A stretch of 64,000 nt of DNA, taken from positions 868,001 through 932,000 of the forward strand of contig NZ_JAUSZI010000002.1 in NCBI RefSeq assembly GCF_030817415.1, given 5' to 3'. The translations under genes and the position numbers were made by a program. The stretch comes from Streptomyces umbrinus (lineage in GTDB: Bacteria; Actinomycetota; Actinomycetes; Streptomycetales; Streptomycetaceae). The number at the start of each line of letters is the position of its first letter. The first letter of the stretch is position 1. This document shows, piece by piece, positions 42,802 through 52,113 of this stretch. The notes beneath the pieces were generated by a model that saw nothing but the letters and a program-made list of their open reading frames with translations, did not search any database and was not told the origin of the DNA.

Positions 42802-43949
42802 CGGGTCCTCCCCAGCACGCTCATCTCGTAGTGCTGCGCCCCGGATCCGGCGTTGCCGACGACCGCCAGCTCCGCGCCCTCGACCTGGTGCACCGCGCTG
42901 CCGCGCAACTGTCGTACGGCTTCGACGACCTTGAGTGTCATCTGCTGTGTCCCGTTCCAGGCGTATGCCAGGCAGCCGCCGTCCGGATTGACGGGATGCT
43001 TGCCGCCGACGGCGATGGCGCCACTGGCTGCCAGCGGTCCGCCCTCCCCTTCCCCGCACAGGCCGAGGATCTCCAACTGCCTGATGATCTCGAAGGAGTT
43101 GGGGTCGTAGAGGGAGAACACGTCCACGTCGTGCGGGCCGATGCCGGCCATCGTGTAGGCGCGGGCGGCGGCGTCGCGGCCGAGCTGCCCGACTTCCCGG
43201 TGCAGCGCCGGATTGGCGTACGCGGCCTGGTGGTACTCCATGCCTCCGCCGAGCACGGCGACGGGTGGGTGGGCCAGGTCGCGGGCCCGTTCGGCGGTGG
43301 TCACCACGAGTGCGGCGCCGCCTTCGCCGACGATGCAGCAGTCCAGCAGGTGGAAGGGTGTGGCGACCATGCGGGAGGCGAGCACGTCGTCGGCGGTGTA
43401 CGGGCCGCGGCCGTACATCATCGCCTCGGGGTTGGTCGTGCCGTTGTTGCGGACCGTCGCCGCGACCTCGGCCAACTGGCGGGCCGTGGTCCCGTATTCG
43501 TGCATGTGCCGTGCCGCGACCAGCGCGAACTGTGCGACCACGTAGCTGCCCCACACGTCGGCGAACTCCAGCGGTACACCGGCCCCGACGGGACCTGCCC
43601 CGCGTGCGACCAGTTTGCAGCCGCCGACCACGACGGTGTCCGCGAGTCCGGCCCGTACGGCCGCCGCCGCTTTCAGCAGGCCCCGGGAGCCCGCGTTGTC
43701 GAGCATCGAGTCGCTGGTCCAGCGCAGGTCCCGGCCGAGCATGCGGGCCCATGAGCTGCCCTCGCCGGGTACGCCGCCGGGGCCGGGCCAGTCGACCTGG
43801 GCGCCGTCGACGTCCGCCGGGGTCAGCCCGGCGTCGGCGATCGCGCCGGACACGGCTTCGAGGGCGAGGTCCATGGCGTCACGGTCGGGGAGGGTCAGCG
43901 CCTGTTCGGTGGCGTGGACGCCGACCACTACGGGCTGGCGGTCGTTCAC
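42798..43949 (-). CDS. Thiolase-superfamily protein lacking the nucleophilic Cys (Ltp2-like)
   Basis: A 383-residue SCP-x-branch thiolase-fold protein starting at GTG 43949. Where thiolases have Cys it reads MLDNAGSRG (Asn near 85), and the GHP motif is replaced by GGCLAYAWNG after KHPVNPDGG. Ltp2, a retro-aldolase of actinobacterial sterol side-chain degradation, also lacks the Cys and needs a DUF35 partner; here the DUF35 gene follows with a 4-bp overlap. C-C cleavage without CoA is therefore the leading inference. Non-catalytic acyl binding is the alternative. Confidence 0.8.
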   Translation of the reverse strand: MNDRQPVVVGVHATEQALTLPDRDAMDLALEAVSGAIADAGLTPADVDGAQVDWPGPGGVPGEGSSWARMLGRDLRWTSDSMLDNAGSRGLLKAAAAVRAGLADTVVVGGCKLVARGAGPVGAGVPLEFADVWGSYVVAQFALVAARHMHEYGTTARQLAEVAATVRNNGTTNPEAMMYGRGPYTADDVLASRMVATPFHLLDCCIVGEGGAALVVTTAERARDLAHPPVAVLGGGMEYHQAAYANPALHREVGQLGRDAAARAYTMAGIGPHDVDVFSLYDPNSFEIIRQLEILGLCGEGEGGPLAASGAIAVGGKHPVNPDGGCLAYAWNGTQQMTLKVVEAVRQLRGSAVHQVEGAELAVVGNAGSGAQHYEMSVLGRTR

Positions 43950-43953
43950 GGGG

Positions 43954-45543
43954 TCACCGTCCCGCGCCCAGCGTGTCGCCGCCGGGATAGCCGCCACCGC
44001 CGAACCGCTCGTCGAGTGCCTCGTAGTCCTTGGCGAAGTCCTTGGTGCGGGGCAGTGCCTCGACGAACTCCACCGTCTTCGGCTTCTTGTACGAGGCGAT
44101 GCGCGACCGGCAGTGCTCGACGATGTCCGCCGACGTGACCGAGTCGGCGCCTTCCTGGAGCACCACGACGGCCTTGACGTCCTGGGCCCAGCGTTCGTTG
44201 GGCACGCCGATCACGGCGGCCTCCTTCACCGCGGGATGGGACTCGACGCAGTTCTCCACCTCGGCGGGGAAGATGTTCTCGGCCGCCGACTTGAGCATGC
44301 GGGTCGTCGTCCCGAGGAAGCTGATCGTGCCGTCGGGCTCACGCCGTCCGAGGTCGGTGGTGTGCCACCAGCCGAAGCGGAAGCGCTCCTCGTTGACCTC
44401 CGGGCGGTTCCAGTAGCCGAGGTGCACGAGGTCGCCGCGGACGCAGATCTCGCCGGCCTCGCCGATCGCGCACTCCTTGCCGGCGCTGTCCAGGATGCGT
44501 ACGGCGCTGAAGGGTCCCGGTCGTCCCGCGTTGCCGGTGCCCGAGCCGCCATGGGCGCCGGTCACGGCGAACCCGGTCACCTCCGTCTGCCCATAGCCGC
44601 GGCCTTCGCCACCGCCGTTGCGGGTGAAGCGGCTCTGGTCGGTCGGCACGGTGCCCTGCCACAGGGGTGCGGCGACGCTGGCCCGCAGACGGGACAGATC
44701 GTGGCCTGCCTCGCGGTTCAGGGCGACGAGCTGCGCGATGGTCGGGGGCATCAGATACGCGTGGGTGCACTGCTCCGCCGCCAGCAACGGGAGCAGTTCC
44801 TCGGCGATCACGCGGCGGACGATGACGTTCTTGCCGCCGTGGACGAAGGCCGGGACGCCCCAGAACTGGTAGTTGCCGATGTGGAACATCGGTCCGGCGC
44901 CGAGGAAGGCGGCCTCCCGGCCGATGTCGCCCATCCAGGCGCTGCTCGTGCCCATGGCGAGCAGGTTGCGGTGCGAGAGCATCGAGCCGGACTGCCGGCC
45001 GGTGATCGCGGCGGTGTAGATGACCAGGAGCGCGGAGTCCGGGTCGACGTCGGTGGACGGGTCCTCGGGTGATCCGGAGGCCAGGAAGGACTCGTAGGAA
45101 TCGGGGCCCGCAGCGCTCTCGACGTCATGCCGCAGCCACAACGCCCGGTGGCCGCTGCCCAGTTCGGCTCGCGCCTTGCCGACCGTGTCGCCGATCTCCT
45201 CGTCCTGCCAGACGACGACCTTGGGGTCGAAGTCCTCGACCGCGAACGCCATTTCGGGAGCTGCCCACCGCCAGTACCCGGGACAGACCATGGCGCCGGT
45301 CTTCGCCGCGGCGCCGAGCAGCTCCCAGATCCGGAAGGAGTTCTGTCCCAGCCACAGGATGCGGTCGCCCGGCCCGACCCCGGCATCCGTGAGGGCGTTG
45401 GCGAGCCGGTTGGTGCGCTCGTCCAACTCGGGCCAGGTCAGCCGGACTTCGCCGTCCACGAGGGCGACGCCGTCGGGGAAGGACCTTCGGTGCTCGCGGA
45501 TGATGTCGCCGAGCGTCAGGCGGCGGGCGGAATGCATGCTCAT
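43954..45543 (-). CDS. Acyl-CoA synthetase with variant adenylation motifs
   Basis: A 529-residue ANL ligase. The phosphate loop reads YTAAITGRQSGSMLSH instead of YTSGTTGxPKG, A5 is GYGQTEVTG and A7 is WWHTTDLGRREPDG. The C-terminal catalytic-Lys motif PRTxxGK is replaced by LPRTKDFAKDYEALDERFGG. Such sequence forms a subfamily in actinobacterial lipid and steroid clusters, so it may still ligate CoA, but the half-reactions should be tested. It lies 4 bases before the thiolase-fold gene and 27 after the aldehyde dehydrogenase. Confidence 0.8.
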   Translation of the reverse strand: MSMHSARRLTLGDIIREHRRSFPDGVALVDGEVRLTWPELDERTNRLANALTDAGVGPGDRILWLGQNSFRIWELLGAAAKTGAMVCPGYWRWAAPEMAFAVEDFDPKVVVWQDEEIGDTVGKARAELGSGHRALWLRHDVESAAGPDSYESFLASGSPEDPSTDVDPDSALLVIYTAAITGRQSGSMLSHRNLLAMGTSSAWMGDIGREAAFLGAGPMFHIGNYQFWGVPAFVHGGKNVIVRRVIAEELLPLLAAEQCTHAYLMPPTIAQLVALNREAGHDLSRLRASVAAPLWQGTVPTDQSRFTRNGGGEGRGYGQTEVTGFAVTGAHGGSGTGNAGRPGPFSAVRILDSAGKECAIGEAGEICVRGDLVHLGYWNRPEVNEERFRFGWWHTTDLGRREPDGTISFLGTTTRMLKSAAENIFPAEVENCVESHPAVKEAAVIGVPNERWAQDVKAVVVLQEGADSVTSADIVEHCRSRIASYKKPKTVEFVEALPRTKDFAKDYEALDERFGGGGYPGGDTLGAGR

Positions 45544-45570
45544 GGCTCCAAAGGCTTCGGAAGGGGAGGG

Positions 45571-47061
45571 TCAGACGCGGCCGATGCCGACACCCTTGAC
45601 GTTGATGAACTCCTCCAGGCCGGCCTTGCCGCCTTCCCGCCCGAACCCACTGAGGCCGACGCCTCCGAAAGGCGTGGCGGGCGAAGTGATGGGATTCGGC
45701 CCGGGGTTGACATAGACGGTGCCGGCCTTCAGACGCGGCACCAGGCGGTTGACGCGCGCGATGTCACGGGTCTGGATGTAGGCGGACAGGCCGTACTCGC
45801 TGTCGTTGGCCAGGGCGACGGCCTCGTCCTCGGTGTCGAACGGGGTGATGGCCAGGACCGGGCCGAAGATCTCCTGCCGGGCGAGGTCGCTGCGGTTGTC
45901 GACGTCCGCGAAGACCGTCGGGGACACGAAGTAGCCGTCGGAGTCGATACGTTCACCGCCGAACACGAGCCGGCCCGCACCTTCCTCGACGGCCTTGTCG
46001 ATCACGCCCTGGACGCGGTCGCGGGCGGCCTCGCTGATGAGGGGGCCTATGTACGTCGTCGGGTCGAGCGGGTCACCGACGGGCAGGTGAGCCACGACCC
46101 CGGTGACACGCGCGACGACCTCGTCGTAGACCGGCCGCTCGACCAGCAGCCGGGTGGGCAGCGCGCAGCCCTGCCCGGAGTTGCTCATGGCGAAGGCCGC
46201 GCAGTACGGCACGACGGTGTCCAGGTCGGTGTCGGCGAAGAGCAGGTTGGCGGACTTGCCGCCCAGCTCGAACACGACGGGCTTGAGGCTCAGCGCCGCG
46301 TCGGCCATGATGCGGCGCGCGGTGGCGGGTCCGCCGGTGAAGGAGATCTTGTCGACCCCGGGGTGCGTCACCAGGGCGGCGCCCGCGTCACCGAGCCCGG
46401 TGACGACGTTGATCACACCGTCGGGGATGCCGGCCTCGCGGGCCAGGTCGGCGAAGAGCAGCGCCGAGAACGGCGTCGACTCGGCCGGTTTGATGACCAC
46501 GGTGTTCCCGGCGGCGAGCGACGGCGGGACCTTCATCGCCAAGGAGAGCGCGGGCGAGTTCCAGGTGATGATGTGACCGATGACGCCGTACGGCTCGGCG
46601 ATGGTGTACTCGACGTTCTCGTGCGGGCTGTAGGCCGCGCCGACCATGCCCTCGATCTTGTCGGCCCAGCCGGCGTAGTACTCGGTCCACTCGGCGACGT
46701 GCGGTCCGACGCTCGAAGCCCAACCGCCGATGCAGACGCCGTTCTCCAGCGGGCAGATCGCGGCGAAGTCGGCGATGTGGTCGCGGAGCAGCTGGGCGAA
46801 GCGGGTGAGCAGTCGGCGGCGCTCGGTGGGGCGCATGGTGCCCCACACCTCGAAGGCCTGGCGTGCGGCGGCCACGGCCCGGTCCACCTCGGCGGCACCC
46901 GCAAGGGGGATGTGCGCCTGGACCAGGCCGGTCGCCGGATTCCTGTGCTCGTAGAGGCCGCCACTGGTGTCGGTGATGTCCTTGCCGCCGATGACCAGCC
47001 GCGGCTGCGGCAGATCGTGCTCGGCTCTGTCCTGGTGCAGCTTCACATCGACCGTGACCAC
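45571..47061 (-). CDS. NAD(P)-dependent aldehyde dehydrogenase
   Basis: A 496-residue ALDH. Oxyanion Asn in ITWNSPALS (Asn168), Glu265 in FELGGKSANL and catalytic Cys299 in NSGQGCALPTR are all present, as is the cofactor segment FTGGPATAR. It oxidises an aldehyde to an acid. Start GTG 47061 follows AAGGAGG. Positioned ahead of the CoA ligase and the putative aldolase, it could oxidise the aldehyde released by aldol cleavage, which the ligase then activates. Confidence 0.9.
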   Translation of the reverse strand: MVTVDVKLHQDRAEHDLPQPRLVIGGKDITDTSGGLYEHRNPATGLVQAHIPLAGAAEVDRAVAAARQAFEVWGTMRPTERRRLLTRFAQLLRDHIADFAAICPLENGVCIGGWASSVGPHVAEWTEYYAGWADKIEGMVGAAYSPHENVEYTIAEPYGVIGHIITWNSPALSLAMKVPPSLAAGNTVVIKPAESTPFSALLFADLAREAGIPDGVINVVTGLGDAGAALVTHPGVDKISFTGGPATARRIMADAALSLKPVVFELGGKSANLLFADTDLDTVVPYCAAFAMSNSGQGCALPTRLLVERPVYDEVVARVTGVVAHLPVGDPLDPTTYIGPLISEAARDRVQGVIDKAVEEGAGRLVFGGERIDSDGYFVSPTVFADVDNRSDLARQEIFGPVLAITPFDTEDEAVALANDSEYGLSAYIQTRDIARVNRLVPRLKAGTVYVNPGPNPITSPATPFGGVGLSGFGREGGKAGLEEFINVKGVGIGRV

Positions 47062-47106
47062 GGATGCCTCCTTGAAACCGTCCGGCGCCGTCCGCGCATC
47101 CAGGTT

Positions 47107-47123
47107 AAATAGCTAACCTATTT
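47107..47123 (+). promoter_or_regulatory. Island motif, copy 11 (before aldehyde dehydrogenase)
   Basis: AAATAG-CTAACCT-ATTT, with AAATAG/CTATTT as perfect inverted arms, 45 bases before GTG 47061. It suggests a second promoter within the 48321-41615 gene series. Confidence 0.6.
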
Positions 47124-47178
47124 AGCCAAGGTAGTCAATGACTGAAGCAATGACTGGAGCACGTCCCGCCCCACGGGT

Positions 47179-48321
47179 TCACAGTCCGAGCGAGCGCCCG
47201 ATGATCTCCTGCATGATCTCCGAGGTCCCGCCGAACACTCGCTGGACCCGGCTGTCCCGCCAGATGCGGGCGATCTCGTACTCGTTGACGTAGCCGTAGC
47301 CGCCGAAGAGCTGCATACAGCGGTCGATGACCTCCCAGCCGGTCTCCGAGGTCCAGTACTTGGCCGCGGCCGCCTCTTCGGGGGTCAGCTCACCCTGGAA
47401 GAGGGCCATGATGCAGCCGTCCACATAGACCCGGGCGACGCCCAGCTTGGCCTTGATGTCGGCGAGGGCGAAGCGGTTCGCCTGGAACTGCCCGATGGGC
47501 TGTCCGAACGCCGTACGGGTCTTGGCGTACTCCAGCGCCAGCCCGTAGGCCCGCTCCGCCGCGGCGAGCGAGGAGACGGCGATGGCCAGCCGCTCGGTCG
47601 GGAGGTTGCCCATCATGTGGTAGAAACCGCGACCCTCCTGCCCTATGAGGTTCTCGACGGGGACGCGGACGTCATGGAAGAACAGCTCGGCGGTGTCCTG
47701 GGCCTTCATCCCGACCTTGTCGAGCTTGCGCCCGCGCTCGAAGCCCTCGGTGTCGCGCTCGACGACGATCAGGCTGATGCCCTTGTGCCCGGCGTCCGGG
47801 TCGGTCTTGCAGGCGACGATGACCAGGTCGGCCAGGATGCCGTTGGTGATGAAGGTCTTGGACCCGTCGATGACCCATTCGTCGCCGTCCCTGCGGGCGG
47901 TGGTGCGGATGCCCTTGAGGTCGGACCCGGCGGCCGGCTCGGACAGCGCGAGCGCGCAGATGGTCTCGCCACTGACCACCCCGGGCAGCCAACGGGCCTT
48001 CTGTTCCGGGGTCGTCAGGTGCATCAGGTAGGGCGGAATGACGTCGTTCTGCAGCCCCAGCCCGATGCCGACCGAGCTGGTGGCCGCCATCTCCTCCGCC
48101 ATGATGGCGTTGTAGCGGAAGTCCCAGATCCCCTGCCCGCCGTACTCCTCCGGGAACTGCCAGCCGATGAGCCCGGCCTTGCCCGCGGCCGCCCACGCGG
48201 CCCGGCCCACCTGGCCGTCCCGCTCCCACCGCTCGGCGTTCGGGGCGCATTCACGCAGGTAGAAGGTGCGGGCGGTATCCCGGAACAGCTCGTGTTCCGC
48301 GGTGAAGATCGTACGGCGCAT
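47179..48321 (-). CDS. Acyl-CoA dehydrogenase, canonical type
   Basis: A 380-residue ACAD of the homotetrameric kind: EEYGGQGIWDF, LSEPAAGSDLKGIRTTA, WVIDGSKTFITNG and FGGTSEIMQEIIGRSLGL. It resembles long/branched-chain dehydrogenases with GTSEIM ends. ATG 48321 is chosen with GGAG 8 bases upstream; an in-frame GTG at 48333 lies ahead of it. Head of the operon that continues through the aldehyde dehydrogenase, divergent from the SDR at 48407. Confidence 0.9.
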   Translation of the reverse strand: MRRTIFTAEHELFRDTARTFYLRECAPNAERWERDGQVGRAAWAAAGKAGLIGWQFPEEYGGQGIWDFRYNAIMAEEMAATSSVGIGLGLQNDVIPPYLMHLTTPEQKARWLPGVVSGETICALALSEPAAGSDLKGIRTTARRDGDEWVIDGSKTFITNGILADLVIVACKTDPDAGHKGISLIVVERDTEGFERGRKLDKVGMKAQDTAELFFHDVRVPVENLIGQEGRGFYHMMGNLPTERLAIAVSSLAAAERAYGLALEYAKTRTAFGQPIGQFQANRFALADIKAKLGVARVYVDGCIMALFQGELTPEEAAAAKYWTSETGWEVIDRCMQLFGGYGYVNEYEIARIWRDSRVQRVFGGTSEIMQEIIGRSLGL

Positions 48322-48357
48322 GCTCGACTCCACTCAGGCATCTCGCTTATTTAGCTG

Positions 48358-48374
48358 AAGTAGTTATACGATAG
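48358..48374 (+). promoter_or_regulatory. Island motif, copy 12 (ACAD / SDR divergent promoter)
   Basis: AAGTAG-TTATACG-ATAG, 36 bases before 48321 and 32 bases before 48407, in an 85-bp divergent region. Confidence 0.5.
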
Positions 48375-48406
48375 CGCTGTATCGGTGGCTGGGCGAGGGA
48401 GGGCGC

Positions 48407-49162
48407 GTGAGCGTACGGGACAAGGTGGCACTCGTCACCGGAGCGGGCCGCGGCATCGGCGAGGCGATCGCCGACCGACTCGCCGCCCAGGGAGCCTCGG
48501 TCGCCGTCTGCGACCTGGACCAGGAGGCCGCTGTGAAGGTCGCGGCCCAACTCGCCGAACGGCATTCCGTCCGCGCGACGGGCGTCGGCGTGGACATCTC
48601 CGACAGCGTGGCCGTGCGCAAGGCCGTCGAACGGGTCACCGGCGAACTCGGCCCGGTGGACATCCTGGTCAACAACGCGGCCGTCGACGTCATCGGCCGC
48701 TTCGTCGACAGCGCCGAGGAGACCTGGGACCGGATCATCGCGGTCAATCTGCGGGGCACCCTCACCATGACCAGGGCCGTGCTCGACTCGATGACCGAGC
48801 GCGGCGGCGGCCGGGTCGTCCTCATCGCCTCGGACGCCGGCCGGGTCGGCTCGTCGGGCGAGGTGGTGTACTCCGCGACGAAGGGCGGGGTCATCGCCTT
48901 CGGCAAGGCGCTGGCCCGCGAGGTCGCCCGGCACGGCATCACCGTGAACAGCGTCTGTCCGGGGCCGACCGACACCGCGCTGCTCGGCCAGGTCGCCGAG
49001 TACAGCCAGAAGATGTACGACGCGACCGTGCGGGCGATCCCGCTGCGCCGCGTCGCCCGGCCCGCCGAGATCGCCGGAGTGGTGGCCTTCCTCGCGTCCG
49101 ACGACGCCGCCTACATGACCGGGCAGACGCTCTCGGTCAGCGGCGGCCTCACGATGGTCTGA
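48407..49162 (+). CDS. SDR, 3-hydroxyacyl-CoA (BadH-like) dehydrogenase
   Basis: A 251-residue SDR starting at GTG 48407. TGAGRGIG, LVNNAAVDV, Ser (VLIASDAGRV), YSATK and DDAAYMTGQTLSVSGG are present. The overall pattern is close to the 2-hydroxycyclohexanecarboxyl-CoA dehydrogenase/FabG group. One base separates its stop from the next start, so with the hydratase at 49164 it forms an oxidation/hydration module at the head of the plus-strand operon. Confidence 0.85.
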   Translation: MSVRDKVALVTGAGRGIGEAIADRLAAQGASVAVCDLDQEAAVKVAAQLAERHSVRATGVGVDISDSVAVRKAVERVTGELGPVDILVNNAAVDVIGRFVDSAEETWDRIIAVNLRGTLTMTRAVLDSMTERGGGRVVLIASDAGRVGSSGEVVYSATKGGVIAFGKALAREVARHGITVNSVCPGPTDTALLGQVAEYSQKMYDATVRAIPLRRVARPAEIAGVVAFLASDDAAYMTGQTLSVSGGLTMV

Positions 49163-49163
49163 G

Positions 49164-49943
49164 GTGAGCACCGTGCTGAACGTCGAACTCCGCGACAGAC
49201 TCGCCGTGTTGACCCTGGACCGGCCCGGACAGCTCAATGCCGTCGGCTCCGAGACCGTCGACCGGCTCGCACAGACACTGAACGACCTACGCGACAACGA
49301 CGACGTACGCGCCCTGGTCCTGACGGGAGCGGGCCGCGCCTTCTCGGCCGGGGCCGACATCAGCGAGATCGAGTCGTTCACGGCACCCGGGCAGTTCCGC
49401 GCCTTCGTGGAGCGCCTGACCGGGGTGTACGCGCTTCTGGAGGAGTTTCCCAAGCCCTCGGTCGCGGCCGTCCACGGGTTCGCCTTCGGCGGCGGTCTCG
49501 AGCTGGCGCTCGCCTGCGACCTGCGGGTCGTGGAGCGGGGTGCGCGGCTCGGTCTGCCCGAGATGAAGCTCGGCGTTCTGCCGGGCGCGGGCGGCACCCA
49601 GCGGCTGCCGCGACTGCTGCCTCCCGCGATCGCCAAGCAGATGATCCTCACCGGCGAGCCGATCGACGCGGAACGGGCCTGGCAGCTCGGTCTGGTCAAC
49701 GAACTGGCCGAGCGCGGCGGAGCACTCGCCGCCGCCGAAGCGCTGGCCGCCACGCTGACGGCCGGGGCACCGCTGGCGCTCGCGGCGGGCAAACGGCTGA
49801 TCGACCACGGGCTCGGCATGGACCTGGAGACGGCGATCGCGTACGAGCGCGAGACCGTCTCCGTGCTGTTCTCCACCGAGGACCGGGCCGAGGGGCTCAA
49901 GGCTTTCCGCGAGCGCCGCCCCGGAGACTTCCGCGGCAGGTAG
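49164..49943 (+). CDS. Enoyl-CoA hydratase with both catalytic Glu
   Basis: A 259-residue crotonase and the only one in the window with the full hydratase pair: Glu in FGGGLELALACD and Glu in LPEMKLGVLPGAGG. Oxyanion motif GAGRAFSAGADISEI. It should hydrate trans-2-enoyl-CoA to the (S)-3-hydroxyacyl-CoA, the substrate for the SDR just upstream. GTG 49164 lies one base after the SDR stop. Confidence 0.9.
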   Translation: MSTVLNVELRDRLAVLTLDRPGQLNAVGSETVDRLAQTLNDLRDNDDVRALVLTGAGRAFSAGADISEIESFTAPGQFRAFVERLTGVYALLEEFPKPSVAAVHGFAFGGGLELALACDLRVVERGARLGLPEMKLGVLPGAGGTQRLPRLLPPAIAKQMILTGEPIDAERAWQLGLVNELAERGGALAAAEALAATLTAGAPLALAAGKRLIDHGLGMDLETAIAYERETVSVLFSTEDRAEGLKAFRERRPGDFRGR

Positions 49944-50018
49944 CGAGCGTCCCGGAGTTCACCCGACAGATCCCTGACTGATCCCGACTGATCCGAACCG
50001 GTGTGGAGGTGGTGGACC

Positions 50019-51173
50019 GTGCGGCCACTGGAGGGCATTACCGTCGTCGAGCTGGGCATGTGGGTGGCGGCACCTGCCGCTGCCACCATGCTCGCCGACT
50101 GGGGCGCCGACGTGGTGAAGGTGGAGGCTCCGACCGGTGACCCCAACCGGTACACCCTCCGGCACGTCGGTCAGGACATCGACAGCGCGCCCCCGTTCGA
50201 GACCGACAACCGCGGCAAACGCGGGATCGTCCTCGACCTGCGGTCGGACGAGGGCAAGGACGCGTTGGAGCGGCTCCTTGAGCGCGCCGACGTCTTCGTC
50301 ACCAATCTCCGCCCCGGCGCGCTGGAACGCCTGGGCCTGGCACCGGACGAACTGCGCGCCCGCCATCCCCGCCTGGTCATCGGCACGTTGACGGGCTACG
50401 GCTGGGCAGGCGCCGAGCGCGACCGGGCCGGGTACGACGTCTCCGCCTTCTGGGCCCGGCCCGGCATCGCCGCCATGCTCAACCCGGCCGGGGAGCCGCC
50501 GCCCGGCATCCGGCCCGGCCTCGGCGACCGTACGGCCGCGTCCAACCTGGTGGCAGGTGTTCTCGCCGCGTTGCTGCGGCGAGGGCGTACGGGTGAGGGC
50601 GGTGTGGTCGACGTGTCGCTGCTCCGCTCCGGCACGTACGCAAACGGAAACGACCTGGCCCTGCAGAACTTCTTCGGCAAGCGCGGGCGTACCCGCCACC
50701 GCACCGAGCACGAGTCCCCGCTCTACAACTCCTACCAGGCCGCCGACGACCGCTGGTTCTGGCTGGTCGGTCTGGAGGGCAACCGGCACTGGCCCGGTGT
50801 CGTCAAGGCACTGGGCCGCGAGGACCTGGCGACGGACGAGCGGTTCGCGACGGGCAAGGCCCGGCGTGGCCACGTACGCGAACTGATCGCCGTGTTCGAC
50901 GAGGAGTTCGCGCTCCGCCCGCTGGAGGAGTGGGCGGAGCGGTTCGACGCCGAGGGTGTGTGGTGGGCGCCCGTGCAGACCCTGGCGGAGGTGTCGGCCG
51001 ATCCGCAGGCGGAGGCGGTCGGGGCGTTCGTCGAACAGCCGGGCATGGGTGACGCCCCGATGCTGCGGACGGTGGCGACACCCGTCGCCTTCTGGGGTGT
51101 CGACGACAAGCCACGCGGGGGCGCGCCGACGCTCGGCGAGCACACCGACGAAGTACTCCGCGAACTCAACTGA
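50019..51173 (+). CDS. CaiB/BaiF family type III CoA-transferase
   Basis: A 384-residue protein starting at GTG 50019 behind GGAGGTGG. VVELGMWVAAPAAATMLADW, ADVVKVEAPTGD and the catalytic Asp170 in GLGDRTAASNLVAG identify the family. It shares the fold but not close sequence with the CoA-transferase at 27009, so the two may handle different acids. Fits entry of a free acid, or CoA recycling, in the plus-strand operon. Confidence 0.85.
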   Translation: MRPLEGITVVELGMWVAAPAAATMLADWGADVVKVEAPTGDPNRYTLRHVGQDIDSAPPFETDNRGKRGIVLDLRSDEGKDALERLLERADVFVTNLRPGALERLGLAPDELRARHPRLVIGTLTGYGWAGAERDRAGYDVSAFWARPGIAAMLNPAGEPPPGIRPGLGDRTAASNLVAGVLAALLRRGRTGEGGVVDVSLLRSGTYANGNDLALQNFFGKRGRTRHRTEHESPLYNSYQAADDRWFWLVGLEGNRHWPGVVKALGREDLATDERFATGKARRGHVRELIAVFDEEFALRPLEEWAERFDAEGVWWAPVQTLAEVSADPQAEAVGAFVEQPGMGDAPMLRTVATPVAFWGVDDKPRGGAPTLGEHTDEVLRELN

Positions 51174-51201
51174 CCCGACAGATCTGCTCAGGAGGTACGG
51201 C

Positions 51202-52113
51202 GTGGGCATCCTCGACGACAAGGTCGCCATCGTCACCGGCGGTGGGAGAGGGCTGGGCCGGGCGCACTGCCTGGCGCTCGCCGAGGCCGGCGCGACCGTG
51301 GTGGTGAACGATCTCGGCTCGGGCGTGCACGGCGAACGGACGGGCGACTCCCCCGCCGACGACGTCGTCGCCGAGGTCACCAAGCTCGGCGGCCGGGCGG
51401 TCGCCAACCACTCCTCGGTGACGGACTGGGCGGCGACCGAGACCATGGTCGCGGACACCGTCGCGGAGTTCGGCCGCCTCGACATCGTCGTGAACAACGC
51501 GGGGATCGTGCGCGACCGCATGCTGTTCTCGATGAGCGAGGCCGAGTTCGACTCGGTGATCGCAGTGCACCTCAAGGGCACCTTCGCGCTGACGCGGCAC
51601 GCCTGCGCGTACTGGCGCGAGGCGTCGAAACGGGGTGAGCGTGTCGCCGGCCGCGTGATCAACACGACGTCCGGGACCGGCCTGTTCGGAAATCAGGGTC
51701 AGTCCAACTACGGCGCGGCGAAGGCCGGGATAGCCGGGCTCACCGTTCTCACCGCCCTGGAAATGCGCCGGTACGGCGTCACCGCGAACGCCGTGTCACC
51801 GATCGCGGCCACGCGGATGACGGACGGGCTGGACGTCGGTGCGTCCCTCCAGGCCGTCGACGGCTTCGATCCGCGCGATCCCGCCAACGCCTCCGGTGTC
51901 GTCGTCTACCTGGCCTCCGACACCTCGGCCTGGCTGACCGGCCAGGTCCTGCGCATCGAGGGCAACCGGCTGAACCGACTACAGGGCTGGACCGTCGCAG
52001 GCGTCCATCCCAGCCGGTCGGGCGAGGCACTCACGTACGACGAACTCGTCGACGCCGTACCGCAGTTGTACGGGGTCGCCCCCGCCGGCCGGGCCACCGG
52101 AGTGGGCCAGTGA
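51202..52113 (+). CDS. HSD17B4/ChsB1-like SDR
   Basis: A 303-residue SDR of the multifunctional-enzyme-2 type: TGGGRGLGRAH, VVVNDLGSGVHG, VNNAGIVRDRMLFSMSE, INTTSGTGLFGNQGQSNYGA with YGAAK. The NDLG and NQGQSNYG stretches separate it from FabG-like SDRs. Relatives oxidise 3-hydroxyacyl-CoAs of sterol side chains and branched acids. GTG 51202 follows GGAGG. Its paralogue is at 59927. Confidence 0.9.
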   Translation: MGILDDKVAIVTGGGRGLGRAHCLALAEAGATVVVNDLGSGVHGERTGDSPADDVVAEVTKLGGRAVANHSSVTDWAATETMVADTVAEFGRLDIVVNNAGIVRDRMLFSMSEAEFDSVIAVHLKGTFALTRHACAYWREASKRGERVAGRVINTTSGTGLFGNQGQSNYGAAKAGIAGLTVLTALEMRRYGVTANAVSPIAATRMTDGLDVGASLQAVDGFDPRDPANASGVVVYLASDTSAWLTGQVLRIEGNRLNRLQGWTVAGVHPSRSGEALTYDELVDAVPQLYGVAPAGRATGVGQ

